Part shown: positions 1 to 8,734 of the stretch, piece by piece
Numbering within the stretch: the first letter of the stretch is position 1
How the letters are laid out: the number at the start of each line of letters is the position of its first letter
From: CAYSFW01 sp050329935
GTDB lineage: Bacteria > Pseudomonadota > Gammaproteobacteria > UWMA-0217
NCBI GenBank assembly: GCA_050329935.1
Contig: JBHJOI010000067.1
Span: 32,341-96,340 of the forward strand
Length of the DNA stretch: 64,000 bases
Direction of reading: 5' to 3'
Notes under the pieces: model-generated
Databases searched by the model: none
The model's input: only the letters and a program-made list of their open reading frames with translations
What the model was told of the DNA's origin: nothing
Position numbers and translations under genes: made by a program

Positions 1-2
1 CG

Positions 3-806
3 TTGGTCGATCGGGGCGAGATCTTGATTCCGGTGCTACTTGCGCGAGGGATGAAGTCAAAAATCGGGGATACCGTGGTATTGGTCGCGACCAATCGCGA
101 TGGTTCAGTCAATGGCAAGACCTTTGTGGTGCGCGGCATTCTGGAGAGCATCTCCGGTCCCGGGGGCAGGGATGGCTATATCCACATCGACGACGCCCGC
201 GACCTGTTGCGGATGGGCGAGGCGGAGGTTAGCGAAATCGCGGTGCGCCTGAAGGACGCGGCGCGACTAAGTCAGGTCGATGTGGCGCTAAAAAGCGCGC
301 TTGGCGCGTTGTCCAATCCCGAAGGCAAGCCAATGCTGGAGGTGCATACGTGGGCCGACCTTTCACCATTCGCCAATCTCGCCCGCATGATCGACCTGAT
401 GACGCTATTCATAAAAATCGTGCTGGTTTCGATTGTGCTTGTCAGCGTCATGAACGTGATGATCATGGCGGTTTACGAACGCATCCGCGAGATCGGCACG
501 CTCGCGGCCCTCGGCACTCCCCCGCGCCGGATTCTCGCGCTGTTTCTGAGCGAGGGCTTGATGCTTGGAGTGCTCGGCACCGTGGCCGGGACGGCGCTCG
601 CCTTGGGCGCGATTTGGGCGCTGAACGTCTGGCGGATCACATTTGCGTTCGGTCAGCAGCAAAACCTGGTACTCGCGCCGCACATCGCGGCCGCCGACGT
701 GTTATCCATCGCCGCGTTGGTGGTCGCGGTCGCGATCGTTGCCAGCCTACAACCCGCGTGGAAGGCCTCGCGGCTCGACCCGATCCTTGCGCTGCGTCAT
801 GTCTAG
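3..806 (+). CDS. ABC transporter permease, FtsX/MacB-like (5' partial)
   Basis: This is the C-terminal part of an FtsX-superfamily permease. The reading frame is already open at the window edge, so the true start lies upstream. The first 120 visible residues look like the periplasmic MacB-core region. A membrane segment follows near residues 136-158, then the family-typical cytoplasmic stretch YERIREIGTLAALG, a second segment near 180-210 and a last one near 235-255. Such permeases work with an ATPase to extract or move substrates at the inner membrane. The LolA-like protein and beta-barrel encoded immediately downstream suggest an envelope lipid or lipoprotein trafficking role, which is inference. 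Confidence 0.85.
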   Translation: MVDRGEILIPVLLARGMKSKIGDTVVLVATNRDGSVNGKTFVVRGILESISGPGGRDGYIHIDDARDLLRMGEAEVSEIAVRLKDAARLSQVDVALKSALGALSNPEGKPMLEVHTWADLSPFANLARMIDLMTLFIKIVLVSIVLVSVMNVMIMAVYERIREIGTLAALGTPPRRILALFLSEGLMLGVLGTVAGTALALGAIWALNVWRITFAFGQQQNLVLAPHIAAADVLSIAALVVAVAIVASLQPAWKASRLDPILALRHV

Positions 807-816
807 GAGCGACTCG

Positions 817-1545
817 ATGAAAACCTTGCTTTGTGTATTGGGCTGCCTGTTGGTCGTTCCCGTCCATGCCATCGATGGAACACAATTGCTGGCGGCGGTG
901 GATCGCAATCTCGAACCCGAGTCGTACGAGATGTACCGCAAACTCATCAACATCGAGCCGGATGGAACCCGCAAGGAATTCGTGTTGTACTCGGTCAAGA
1001 AGGGGCGCGATAAAATCGTCGCGCTGTTTCTCTCGCCGTCCAGCGAAAAGGGGCGGGCGACTTTACGTCTCGGCGAAAATATGTGGCTTTACATTCCCGA
1101 AGTGGGTAAACCACTGCGCATTACCAGTCTGCAATCGGTGACCGGTGGTGTATTCAACAATGCCGATATCCTGCGTATCGATTACGCGGCCGAATACGAC
1201 GTGGAACAGGTCGACGATTCGCCCGATCAGCATTTGCTACACCTCAAGGCGAAATCCGGCGAGGTTGCCTACGATCGACTGAAGATGTGGGTCGACAAAG
1301 CTACCATGCTCCCGACTCGTATCGAATGTCGGGCGGCGAGCGGGTTGTTGATCAAAACGCTGCACTTCAAGGACGTTCAGGACTTCGGCGAGGGCATCAG
1401 GCGGCCCGCCACACTGGAGACCGACAGTCCGCTCCATCAAGGCTATCAATCGGTGATGCTATTCTCGCGGATCCATAAACGTGATCTCGCCGACGAGGTG
1501 TTTTCGCTGAATTACCTGCCACGGGTGGATGATCTGCGGCGGTGA
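817..1545 (+). CDS. LolA-like outer membrane lipoprotein-sorting protein
   Basis: The 242-residue product starts with a signal peptide (MKTLLCVLGCLLVVPVHA) and looks like the LolA-like family often annotated as outer membrane lipoprotein-sorting protein, including an unclosed-barrel-like run of beta strands. ATG 817 is chosen because AGGAG lies about 7 bases upstream and the signal peptide begins there; an in-frame ATG at 799 is possible but lacks this. It begins 10 bases after the permease stop and its last codons overlap the next gene, so the three are one operon. It probably binds a lipid or hydrophobic ligand in the periplasm. The ligand is not evident. Confidence 0.75.
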   Translation: MKTLLCVLGCLLVVPVHAIDGTQLLAAVDRNLEPESYEMYRKLINIEPDGTRKEFVLYSVKKGRDKIVALFLSPSSEKGRATLRLGENMWLYIPEVGKPLRITSLQSVTGGVFNNADILRIDYAAEYDVEQVDDSPDQHLLHLKAKSGEVAYDRLKMWVDKATMLPTRIECRAASGLLIKTLHFKDVQDFGEGIRRPATLETDSPLHQGYQSVMLFSRIHKRDLADEVFSLNYLPRVDDLRR

Positions 1546-2855
1546 GCCGAATCACGATCGGCGGCGTGGGTGGCGTCCTCGCACTGTGGTGGCTGACGGC
1601 GGGTGCTACCGCGCTCGGCGCGGACACGTTCACGTTCGATCCCACCGAATTCGAGAAAAAGCCACTGGAGTTTGGCGGCTCGCTCGAATTCAAGCCGGAG
1701 CGAACCTGGCTAAATCAGGATGGCGCGCTGTATCAGCTCAATTTTTATTCGCGCGAGGATCGCGCGACCCTCGATCGCGCCTCGGCCACGCTCAAGCTCA
1801 ATGGGAAGTACACCCATGGCGCCACCACGTTCAACCTCCGCGCCAATGCCGAATTGCGTGAGGATGCCCTGGCTACCGAGCGCGTCCGCCGGTTCGACGA
1901 GGCCTATCTGTCGTTTAAACCCAATCCACGCTTAACGGTGGACGCCGGCAAGGTGACGCTCAAGTGGGGCAAGGGTTACGCCTGGAATCCGGTTGGTTTC
2001 GTCGAGCGGCCGAAGGATCCGAACGATGTCGAACTAGCGCGCGAAGGGTTCACGTTGGTCGCGGCGGACTACATTCGGCATTTCGACGGCGCACTGCGTA
2101 CGGTGGCCTTCACCCCTTTGTTGTTGCCGGTGACCGATGATATGAACCAGGATTTCGGCGAACCGGAGCACATTAACGTTGCGGCAAAGCTATACGGGCT
2201 TTATCGCGATACCGATATCGATTTCACCTGGCTTTCGAACGGAAGTCGCACGCCGCGTTTTGGATTCGATTTCGCGCGCAATCTGACCCCGGCGCTGGAA
2301 GTCCATGGCGAGTGGGCGCGCGTGGCGGATGTCATCACACGCCTGGTTGATCCCCTCGGTGCAGTCACGACGCGGCGCGGCGACGCAACCAGTACATTGC
2401 TCGGACTGCGTTATCTGGCCGCGCGCGATACCACATTCGTGTTGGAATACTATCGTAACGGCGGCGGCTATACCGAGGCGCAAACAAATGATTTTTACAC
2501 GGCGGTTGATATCGGATTGCAGCAGTTTCAAGCGACTGGCGACGACGCCTTGCTCGAGAAAATCAAGGGTGTGAGCCGAACCGGATTCGCGCGACCTAAC
2601 GCGATGCAGCGGTATCTTTATTTTCGCGTCAGCCAGAAAGAGCCGTTCGATATGCTGTATTTCACACCCGCCGTGATCACATTGGTCAATCTCGACGATC
2701 GAAGCTATTCCGTGACACCGGAAGTCGGTTACACGGGCATCACCAACCTGAACCTGCGAATGCGCGCCACCTGGCTAGGCGGACCCAAGAACAGCGAATT
2801 CGGCGATAAGCAAAACGATGCCCGCCTGGAATTGATGGCGCGTTACTATTTTTAA
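1542..2855 (+). CDS. predicted outer membrane beta-barrel protein
   Basis: The 437-residue protein has an N-terminal signal sequence ending near ALGA and then many alternating hydrophobic/polar strands rich in Tyr, Arg and Asp. It ends with the aromatic residue pattern MARYYF, typical of outer membrane barrels (C-terminal Phe). It starts with GTG overlapping the upstream stop by four bases, indicating translational coupling with the LolA-like gene and the ABC permease. The three-gene arrangement suggests a trans-envelope export or lipid-transport unit with this as the outer membrane partner. I do not recognise a named family; a porin-like barrel is the safest description. Confidence 0.7.
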   Translation: MSRITIGGVGGVLALWWLTAGATALGADTFTFDPTEFEKKPLEFGGSLEFKPERTWLNQDGALYQLNFYSREDRATLDRASATLKLNGKYTHGATTFNLRANAELREDALATERVRRFDEAYLSFKPNPRLTVDAGKVTLKWGKGYAWNPVGFVERPKDPNDVELAREGFTLVAADYIRHFDGALRTVAFTPLLLPVTDDMNQDFGEPEHINVAAKLYGLYRDTDIDFTWLSNGSRTPRFGFDFARNLTPALEVHGEWARVADVITRLVDPLGAVTTRRGDATSTLLGLRYLAARDTTFVLEYYRNGGGYTEAQTNDFYTAVDIGLQQFQATGDDALLEKIKGVSRTGFARPNAMQRYLYFRVSQKEPFDMLYFTPAVITLVNLDDRSYSVTPEVGYTGITNLNLRMRATWLGGPKNSEFGDKQNDARLELMARYYF

Positions 2856-3239
2856 AGGACAGGATGCGTCGAATGACGTGCTGTTGACGTGGTAACGCCG
2901 AGTGTCCAGCGCTCGCCGTTCCCGGTCGGTAGCCCGCGAAGGTCGCTAATCGGGTTCGCCCGTGGTGGTTTCGCGGGTTTTGTATGCGCGCGCAATACCA
3001 GCGCTCGGCTGTGTAGATGCGGTCAGCGCGCGTCGCCGACGGGCTTGCCACGAGTTCTAACCAGCCCCTGCGTTGCTTACCCCATGACCGAGAGTGCGAG
3101 GAAACGGCGCCGCGGGTAGCGAAGTTGTATGTCGTTTTTTCGGGGAATCGAACGGATCCCGTTGCGGCGGCGCCCGCGTTCCATTTCTGCCGGTCGTCGC
3201 CCTCGGTCTGCGCGAGTGCCACCTGGGCCATAGAATCGC
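2856..3239. other. intergenic region between convergent genes
   Basis: 384 bases between the beta-barrel gene (plus) and dsbA (minus). I see no convincing coding sequence or clear terminator hairpin with a T tract. It holds one of three intergenic copies in the window of the 10-mer GGAATCGAAC (3144-3153), preceded by a T run; its reverse complement resembles a tRNA T-arm, but no tRNA folds here. Confidence 0.5.
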
Positions 3240-3893
3240 TCAAGCCGCGCTTTTCCGCTCCGCGCGCGCCTGTTCGAGCAACGCGTCGGCGATCGCGAGA
3301 TGGTCGCGGAATGTTTTTGCGTTCTTGGCGACAACCGAGTAACGCCCATCGATGGTGAGCAGCGGTACGCTCTGAACGTTGTATTCGACCACCCGTTGTT
3401 CGTCGCGTTTCAGGCGCGAGGTGGCGCCGAGGGATTCAAAGGCATTCACGAAACGCTTTTCGTCGACACCGTTCTTCTTGACCCAGGCGACGATCGCGGG
3501 TTGGGTGAACAGTTTGACCCGCTCGTGGTGTAGTGCGCGGAATACGTCCTCGTCGAGGCGTGCGAGGTCGCCCGTCGCCTGTAGGGCGTAGTAGAGCCGT
3601 GCCAGATTGGCCCAGGCGGCGCGGTTGAAGCTGACCGGCACGCGTTTGAAGCTTACGTCCTTCGGCAGTCGCGTGGCCCAGTCCATCACGATCGGATGAA
3701 ATTCCATGCAATGCGGGCAGCCATAGGAGAAAAACTCCAGTACCTCGATCACGTCGCCTTCGGCGCTCGTTTGTGGTGGTTGAACCAACTCGAAATCGCT
3801 GCCAAGGACCGGTACGTTGGCTTGTGCGGGCAGTGCGAAGGCGCCAAGCGTGGCGAGTACGATGCGGTGAAAATCGCGGCGAGAGAGTGTCAT
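3240..3893 (-). CDS. dsbA: thiol:disulfide interchange protein DsbA
   Basis: A 217-residue periplasmic oxidase that introduces disulfide bonds into secreted proteins. The N-terminus has a twin-Arg-like LSRRDFHR followed by a hydrophobic signal segment ending ALPAQA. The thioredoxin-fold active site CPHC sits near residues 54-57 in FSYGCPHCMEFHP, the canonical DsbA motif. A cis-Pro loop (VQSVPLL) appears near residue 176. It overlaps dsbB by four bases (ATGA), so DsbA and its reoxidant are co-translated. Length and motif order match DsbA rather than DsbC/G. Confidence 0.93.
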   Translation of the reverse strand: MTLSRRDFHRIVLATLGAFALPAQANVPVLGSDFELVQPPQTSAEGDVIEVLEFFSYGCPHCMEFHPIVMDWATRLPKDVSFKRVPVSFNRAAWANLARLYYALQATGDLARLDEDVFRALHHERVKLFTQPAIVAWVKKNGVDEKRFVNAFESLGATSRLKRDEQRVVEYNVQSVPLLTIDGRYSVVAKNAKTFRDHLAIADALLEQARAERKSAA

Positions 3894-4396
3894 GCGTGGT
3901 CTCGTGGGTTCGGTTTCAGGAACAGCGCCCAGAGGGCGAGTAAGAAAAACGTCGTGAAAGCCATCAGCGACGCGTTGGCCAGGGTCAGGCCCAGGATACG
4001 GAGTTCGGGCTCATCGCAAAAGCCGGTGGCGAGAAACAGTCCGGGCATCCGCTCACCCAGCCATTCGACCAGTCGCTCGATCGCGCTTGGATCGCCACCA
4101 ACGCAGGACGCCGTGCCCGGCGGTTGCATTTCGAGCCAGGTCTGGAATGCCGCCGTGCCGAAGCCGGTGATGATGACGAGCAGGCTTGCGAATCCAGCCA
4201 CGCGGCCGGCTGCGAGCGAAAGCGCGGCTGCGAGCAGTGCCGACACGGCCAGCGCCATGAACAGCAGGCGTTGAAAGATGCATAGGTGGCAGGGGCTCAG
4301 ATCGAGCAAGATCGTCAGCACCACGCTGCCTGACGCCAGTGCGGCGGCGCCGAGGCCGACCGCGAGCCAGGCCGAACGTCTGGAGTTCAGATTCAT
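3890..4396 (-). CDS. dsbB: disulfide bond formation protein DsbB
   Basis: A 168-residue inner-membrane protein that reoxidises DsbA and passes electrons to quinone. Four hydrophobic segments are visible. The first periplasmic Cys pair is in LSPCHLCIFQR near residue 40. A second, more distant Cys pair (ASCVGG and GFCDEPE) lies in the second loop, as in DsbB. It overlaps both the upstream rhodanese gene and downstream dsbA by four bases each, a compact operon of periplasmic redox functions. Confidence 0.92.
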   Translation of the reverse strand: MNLNSRRSAWLAVGLGAAALASGSVVLTILLDLSPCHLCIFQRLLFMALAVSALLAAALSLAAGRVAGFASLLVIITGFGTAAFQTWLEMQPPGTASCVGGDPSAIERLVEWLGERMPGLFLATGFCDEPELRILGLTLANASLMAFTTFFLLALWALFLKPNPRDHA

Positions 4397-4869
4397 TTAG
4401 GCACGAGCGGGCGGCTTTCGGCCTGCCAGCGGGTGACGCCGCCATTGAGATACCACACATTGCTGTACCCCAGCAGCCGCAACGCCATCACGACCTGGGT
4501 GCTGCGTGGACCCGTGTCGCAGTAGACGAGGATTGCGTCGTCCTTGGACGCGGGCAGCTTGTCGAGGTTGCCGATCAATTCGTAATACGGGGCATGAACG
4601 GCGCCCTTGATTAAGCCGGTCGACAACTCGTCGCTCGGACGAACATCGAACACGAAGTAGAAGTCGTCGCGTGGGTCGTCCTGGAGCGCGTTCGGCTGGA
4701 TGCGTAGATTCTCGATCGGTTGCTCGGCGAGGTAGCCGTTGATCGCTTCCTTGAGTCCGGAATCGGCCGCGACAATGCCGGCCGTCCCGAGCCACAAGGG
4801 TAATACCAGCGCGAGCGCCGTGCGCCGCCACGGCGGGATGGACGATGAAATCAGGTTGTAGCTAGGCAT
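4393..4869 (-). CDS. secreted rhodanese-domain protein
   Basis: A 158-residue protein with a membrane-anchor or signal segment near residues 17-36 followed by a single rhodanese domain. The active-site loop carries the persulfide-forming cysteine in VYCDTGPRS near residue 118, and the family-typical GYSNVWYLNGGVTRW closes the domain. It probably acts in the periplasm in sulfur transfer or redox. It sits between the CDF exporter and dsbB, overlapping dsbB by four bases, so expression is coupled to disulfide formation. The substrate cannot be inferred. Confidence 0.85.
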   Translation of the reverse strand: MPSYNLISSSIPPWRRTALALVLPLWLGTAGIVAADSGLKEAINGYLAEQPIENLRIQPNALQDDPRDDFYFVFDVRPSDELSTGLIKGAVHAPYYELIGNLDKLPASKDDAILVYCDTGPRSTQVVMALRLLGYSNVWYLNGGVTRWQAESRPLVPK

Positions 4870-4884
4870 CTTGTCTCCGGGGGC

Positions 4885-5820
4885 TCAGGTATGTGAATGG
4901 GGTCGCGGGCGCGAAGGCCACCAGCGCACGGTACGGGTGACGGGTTCCGGTTGCAGCGTGGCGTGGTGAATGCCGAAGCGCTCGCTTAGCAGTGCGTGAC
5001 TTGCTTCCAGCACCTGTTCCCAACGCGCGATGTCATGCACCACGAGGTGTGCGCTCAGCAGCGGCCGGTCCGACTTGACACTCCAGATGTGCAGGTCGTG
5101 CACCGAGCTGACGCCGGGCACGCCCGCCAGCGCCTGTCCGACCGCGGTCGCGTCGAGATCGAGCGGAACACCTTCCATCAGTCCGTGCAAGGCCTCGCGC
5201 AGCAGCCGCAGACTCGAAACCAGGATCAGCAGCCCGATCGCGAGCGACAGCAGCGGATCGATTGGTGTCCAGTCGGTCAATACGATCACGATGCCGGCGA
5301 CCAACGCCGCGACCGAGCCTAGCAGATCACCCAGCACGTGCAACAACGCCGCGCGGGTATTGAGGTTGCGCTCGCCGCGCAGCAACATCCAGGCCACGAC
5401 GACATTGATCGCCAGGCCGAGCGCGGCGGTGACGAACACGGCCTCGCCGACCACCGGGCGCGGGGCTTGCAACCGCTCCACGGCGGAGATCACCAGCCAG
5501 GTGACCAGCGTTAGCAGCGCGGTGCTATTAAGCATCGCGGCGATGAACTCGGCTCGGCCCAGACCGTAACTGTGGCGCGTTGACGCGGGCTTTCGCGCTA
5601 GCCACGCCGCCACCGCGGCGAGTGCCAGCGCTGCGGCGTCATTCAGCATGTGCCCCGCGTCGGCGACCAGAGCCAGCGATCCCGCCCACAACCCGACGCT
5701 CGCCTCCACCGCCGCGAATACGAGCGTCAGCGCGGTTGCCCAGGCCAGCATGTTGCCGGTGCCGGCGTGCGAGTGGTGATGTCGATGCTCGTGGTCGGCG
5801 CGGGTGTGCGGTCCGCTCAT
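4885..5820 (-). CDS. cation diffusion facilitator (CDF) metal exporter
   Basis: A 311-residue inner-membrane divalent metal/proton antiporter of the CDF family, CzcD/ZitB type. The His-rich N-terminus (TRADHEHRHHHSHAGT) is typical of zinc exporters. Six membrane segments follow, with the metal-site motif DAGHMLND in the second and HVLGD in the fifth. The C-terminal cytoplasmic ferredoxin-like domain includes VHDLHIW. Start ATG 5820 is used because the His-rich tail begins there and it overlaps the upstream stop (ATGA). Substrate is most likely Zn2+, perhaps also Cd or Co, by family knowledge only. Confidence 0.9.
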   Translation of the reverse strand: MSGPHTRADHEHRHHHSHAGTGNMLAWATALTLVFAAVEASVGLWAGSLALVADAGHMLNDAAALALAAVAAWLARKPASTRHSYGLGRAEFIAAMLNSTALLTLVTWLVISAVERLQAPRPVVGEAVFVTAALGLAINVVVAWMLLRGERNLNTRAALLHVLGDLLGSVAALVAGIVIVLTDWTPIDPLLSLAIGLLILVSSLRLLREALHGLMEGVPLDLDATAVGQALAGVPGVSSVHDLHIWSVKSDRPLLSAHLVVHDIARWEQVLEASHALLSERFGIHHATLQPEPVTRTVRWWPSRPRPHSHT

Positions 5821-7076
5821 GCTTGGCCTCGGGTCAAGCGCGCGGCGACCCAGGTGATCGCGATCGCAAGCGTCAGCAGACCGAACGCAACGCCGATGTG
5901 ACTGATCCGCTCCGGAGCCAGCAGCAACACCGATCCGAGCGCCAGCATCATGACCCCCGACATGAGTTTCAGTAAACGACCCTCGCGCTCCGTGAGCTTG
6001 CGCGCACCCAGCGTGCGCGCGAACAGGGTGACGATCAGCGCCAACGGCAACACGTAAATCAGGTTGTACGCGGCCAGATAGAGATAGCGTCCCGCCGGCG
6101 AAAGCTCCGCGAGCGTGAGCACCCGGGTATAGACCATAGGAAACCCGGCGGTACACAGCAACTCGTAAAAATTCGCCGCCACCGCGAGAACCACTGTGGC
6201 CCCCACCATGGCAGGAAAGCGTTCGGCACTCAGAATGGCTCGCGCGCGGCGGAACAATTCGGGCTTTTTCGCCGCCGGTATCGACAAGGTCAAGCCACGC
6301 TCGAAGATAAAAAAATCCTTAACGTTCACCGCGCCCACGAATATCGCAAGTACACCCGCCGCGAGCGTGACCCACGCGAAATGGCCAAAGAACTGAAACA
6401 CATTCAGCCAGGCGGCCATGAATGCGAAATACATCAACCCCGAGATCGTGATGAAAATCCCGCCGATGATTGCCATTCGGCGCCGGTCACGCTGGTGCGT
6501 CAGCATCGAGAGTAGAAACAGCAGCACGAAGAATGCGCAAGGATTGAACGCGTCCAGTCCGGCAAGCACCAGCGTCAGGACCGGGAGCGAGAGGTGATTC
6601 GGGTCGAGATCGCCGACCAGTGGAACCTCGATCACCGCCGGCGCCTGTGCCAACGGCGGTGCGGGTGCGTGGGTGCCAAGCACGCGCGCGTGGCAGGCGT
6701 CCAGGCGTTGCCGGATCAGCGCTCCAGTCGTCGTATCGCCGCCCCATCCAACGTGCATCTCGCCGCAAAAAATAACCGCAGGTACCGAGCGTGCCTCGCC
6801 ACCCGCCTGGCGCGCCAAGGATTGGAACAACGCGACGTGTTCGGGATGGCGAGTCAGCTCCAGTGCATGAAACTCGACCCACGGGCGGGCGGTTGGGATC
6901 GCCTCGACATGGGGATGAGCCTCGGTGCAATGCGGGCAGGTGAGCGCCCAGAAGAAGTAAAGTTGGACCTTCGGTCGTCCGTCCGCGTCCATAGTCAACC
7001 ATGGATCATCGGCTTGCACCGAAATCGCGGTGAGTGCGAGGACGAACACGAGTAGGGCGACGACACGAGGCGGCAT
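5817..7076 (-). CDS. thioredoxin-domain/DsbD-like membrane redox protein
   Basis: A 419-residue fusion. After a signal segment there is a thioredoxin-like periplasmic domain with CPHC in FFWALTCPHCTEAHPH. A polytopic part follows, resembling the transmembrane electron-transfer domain of DsbD/CcdA, with Cys in LDAFNPCAFFVLL and in NFYELLCTAGFPMVYTR. This cysteine pair in two membrane helices is the CcdA/DsbD signature. It probably carries electrons across the membrane to periplasmic thiols. It leads the operon with CDF, rhodanese, dsbB and dsbA. Start 7076 places the signal peptide at the N-terminus; an upstream in-frame start is less likely. Confidence 0.82.
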   Translation of the reverse strand: MPPRVVALLVFVLALTAISVQADDPWLTMDADGRPKVQLYFFWALTCPHCTEAHPHVEAIPTARPWVEFHALELTRHPEHVALFQSLARQAGGEARSVPAVIFCGEMHVGWGGDTTTGALIRQRLDACHARVLGTHAPAPPLAQAPAVIEVPLVGDLDPNHLSLPVLTLVLAGLDAFNPCAFFVLLFLLSMLTHQRDRRRMAIIGGIFITISGLMYFAFMAAWLNVFQFFGHFAWVTLAAGVLAIFVGAVNVKDFFIFERGLTLSIPAAKKPELFRRARAILSAERFPAMVGATVVLAVAANFYELLCTAGFPMVYTRVLTLAELSPAGRYLYLAAYNLIYVLPLALIVTLFARTLGARKLTEREGRLLKLMSGVMMLALGSVLLLAPERISHIGVAFGLLTLAIAITWVAARLTRGQA

Positions 7077-7193
7077 GACACCGTTATGATATACCCCGCT
7101 CAAATGAAATTCTCGCACGCCTCGCGCGTTGCCAGTGCTGGGCCGTTTCGTGTCGCGGCGCGTGGGGTTTTCGGAATCGAACCGCGATTCTGC

Positions 7194-7631
7194 TCAGCGA
7201 TCGCCGAGATGAAATATCCGCTCCCACCAGCGTCGGCGCACGCCGGGCAGCGGCGCATCGTCCTCGATCCGCGTTGGACGCAGACGGCTTAAGATCCAGC
7301 GCGGCGGAATGCGCTGGCCGCTGCTGCCGCAGGAGCTGCCGAGGTGGTGCGGGTCGTAGATTTTGATGAGGGCGGGCGCTCCCGGGTCGTCGGCATAGAC
7401 GATGCCGCAGTAGTCGTGTTCGTGCTCGCGCCGCAGCAGGGTGTCGATTTCCTGCACGAAGTGGTGCAAGGCATCCGCGTTCAGGGTGACTTCGGGTGGT
7501 GTCTGGCCGGCGAGACTGGCGTACCAGCCGTCAGGCTCGGCGCGCACCCGCGTCCACAATGCATCGAGATCGGACCAACGTAGGATGCCGCGAAACGGGC
7601 CGTTGATGCGAAGCGCGAATTCGGATTGCAT
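7194..7631 (-). CDS. conserved hypothetical protein (SCGSSG motif)
   Basis: A 145-residue soluble protein without signal peptide. It contains a short conserved-looking core, IKIYDPHHLGSSCGSSG, near residues 88-104, then a basic tail ending RRRWWERIFHLGDR. I recall similar small proteins in sulfur-oxidising gammaproteobacteria but know no function. It lies between the redox operon and argF with clear gaps on both sides, so it is probably monocistronic. Coding is supported by its length, by third-position GC preference and by the absence of a better overlapping frame. Confidence 0.6.
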   Translation of the reverse strand: MQSEFALRINGPFRGILRWSDLDALWTRVRAEPDGWYASLAGQTPPEVTLNADALHHFVQEIDTLLRREHEHDYCGIVYADDPGAPALIKIYDPHHLGSSCGSSGQRIPPRWILSRLRPTRIEDDAPLPGVRRRWWERIFHLGDR

Positions 7632-7811
7632 GCGTGGTTCCCCGGGTTGATCGACGTCGAAATCGCGAAGGTGTCATGGGTCGAGCCGAAATGACGCGGC
7701 GCCATTCCTGCCATCGGACCGTCTCGCGACCCGCTCATTATGGCCTCGCGACACATGCCTTGTTGAGCTGTCAGTGACCGAAGCCGATCCCACTCAAGTC
7801 CGACCGGGCGG

Positions 7812-8723
7812 CTAGGCTGGGTCGCCGAGCAGCAGTTCCAACAGTGCCTTTTGCGCGTGGAGCCGATTCTCCGCTTCTTCCCACACCACGCTTTGACCGC
7901 CTTCCAGCACCTCGGTGGAGACTTCCTCGCCGCGGTGCGCGGGCAGGCAGTGCATGAACAGCGCGTCGGGATTTGCCTCCGCCATCAGCGCTGCATTAAC
8001 TTGGTAGCCCGCGAACACACGGGCGCGTTCGCGTTGTTCTTCCTCTTGTCCCATGCTCGCCCAAACGTCGGTGACCACGAGATCCGCGCCCGCGGCGGCG
8101 CGCAGTGGATCGCGCTCGATCTCGATCCGATCTCCGGCGGCGGCGAGTAGCGCGGCGTTTGGATCATAACCTTCTGGCGCGCCGACCCGAAGCTTGAACT
8201 CGAACTGCATCGCGGCTTCGATGTACGAATTGCACATGTTGTTGCCGTCGCCAATCCAGGCGACGGTCTTGCCGGCGATGCCGCCGCGGTGTTCGATGAA
8301 CGTCATTACGTCCGCCAATAACTGGCAGGGATGATGGTCATCGGTCAGCCCATTGATGACGGGGACCTGGGAGTACGCCGCGAATTTTTCGACGATGCTG
8401 TGCTGGTGGGTGCGGATCAACACCCCGTCGACCATTCGCGACAGGACCCGCGCGGTGTCTTCGAGCGGTTCACCGCGTCCCAATTGGGTGTCGCGTGAAC
8501 TCAGGAACAACGCGGTGCCGCCAAAATGCGCCATGCCGACCTCGAACGAGACCCGGGTGCGGGTCGAGGACTTGTCGAAGATCATTCCAAGCGTCTTGCC
8601 TTGCAGCACCGAATGACGTTCCCCGCGTTTGTGCAGCGCCTTGAGTTCGATCGCGCGCTCAAGCATCGCGAGCAGTTGTTGGCCGGAAAGGTCGCGGAGG
8701 GTCAGGAAGTGCTGAACGGACAT
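7812..8723 (-). CDS. argF: ornithine carbamoyltransferase
   Basis: A 303-residue cytosolic enzyme that makes citrulline from ornithine and carbamoyl phosphate in arginine biosynthesis. The carbamoyl-phosphate motif STRTR is in FDKSSTRTRVSFEV near residue 54. HPCQ is near residue 130, and the ornithine-loop motif HCLPAHRGEE is near the C-terminus. The start MSVQHFLTLRDLS at 8723 has AGGAAA upstream and lies 11 bases after argD, forming an argDF operon. Confidence 0.95.
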   Translation of the reverse strand: MSVQHFLTLRDLSGQQLLAMLERAIELKALHKRGERHSVLQGKTLGMIFDKSSTRTRVSFEVGMAHFGGTALFLSSRDTQLGRGEPLEDTARVLSRMVDGVLIRTHQHSIVEKFAAYSQVPVINGLTDDHHPCQLLADVMTFIEHRGGIAGKTVAWIGDGNNMCNSYIEAAMQFEFKLRVGAPEGYDPNAALLAAAGDRIEIERDPLRAAAGADLVVTDVWASMGQEEEQRERARVFAGYQVNAALMAEANPDALFMHCLPAHRGEEVSTEVLEGGQSVVWEEAENRLHAQKALLELLLGDPA

Positions 8724-8734
8724 GAAGGATTTCC

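Noticed and set aside
2740..3243. 167-codon open frame on the minus strand downstream of dsbA
   Set aside because: It overlaps the beta-barrel gene, has no recognisable protein features or ribosome site, and looks like an antisense open frame in GC-rich DNA.
4885..6156. Long 423-codon frame that would extend the CDF exporter upstream
   Set aside because: The extra N-terminal residues lie inside the upstream membrane redox gene in another frame and show no family similarity; the start at 5820 fits the His-rich family N-terminus.
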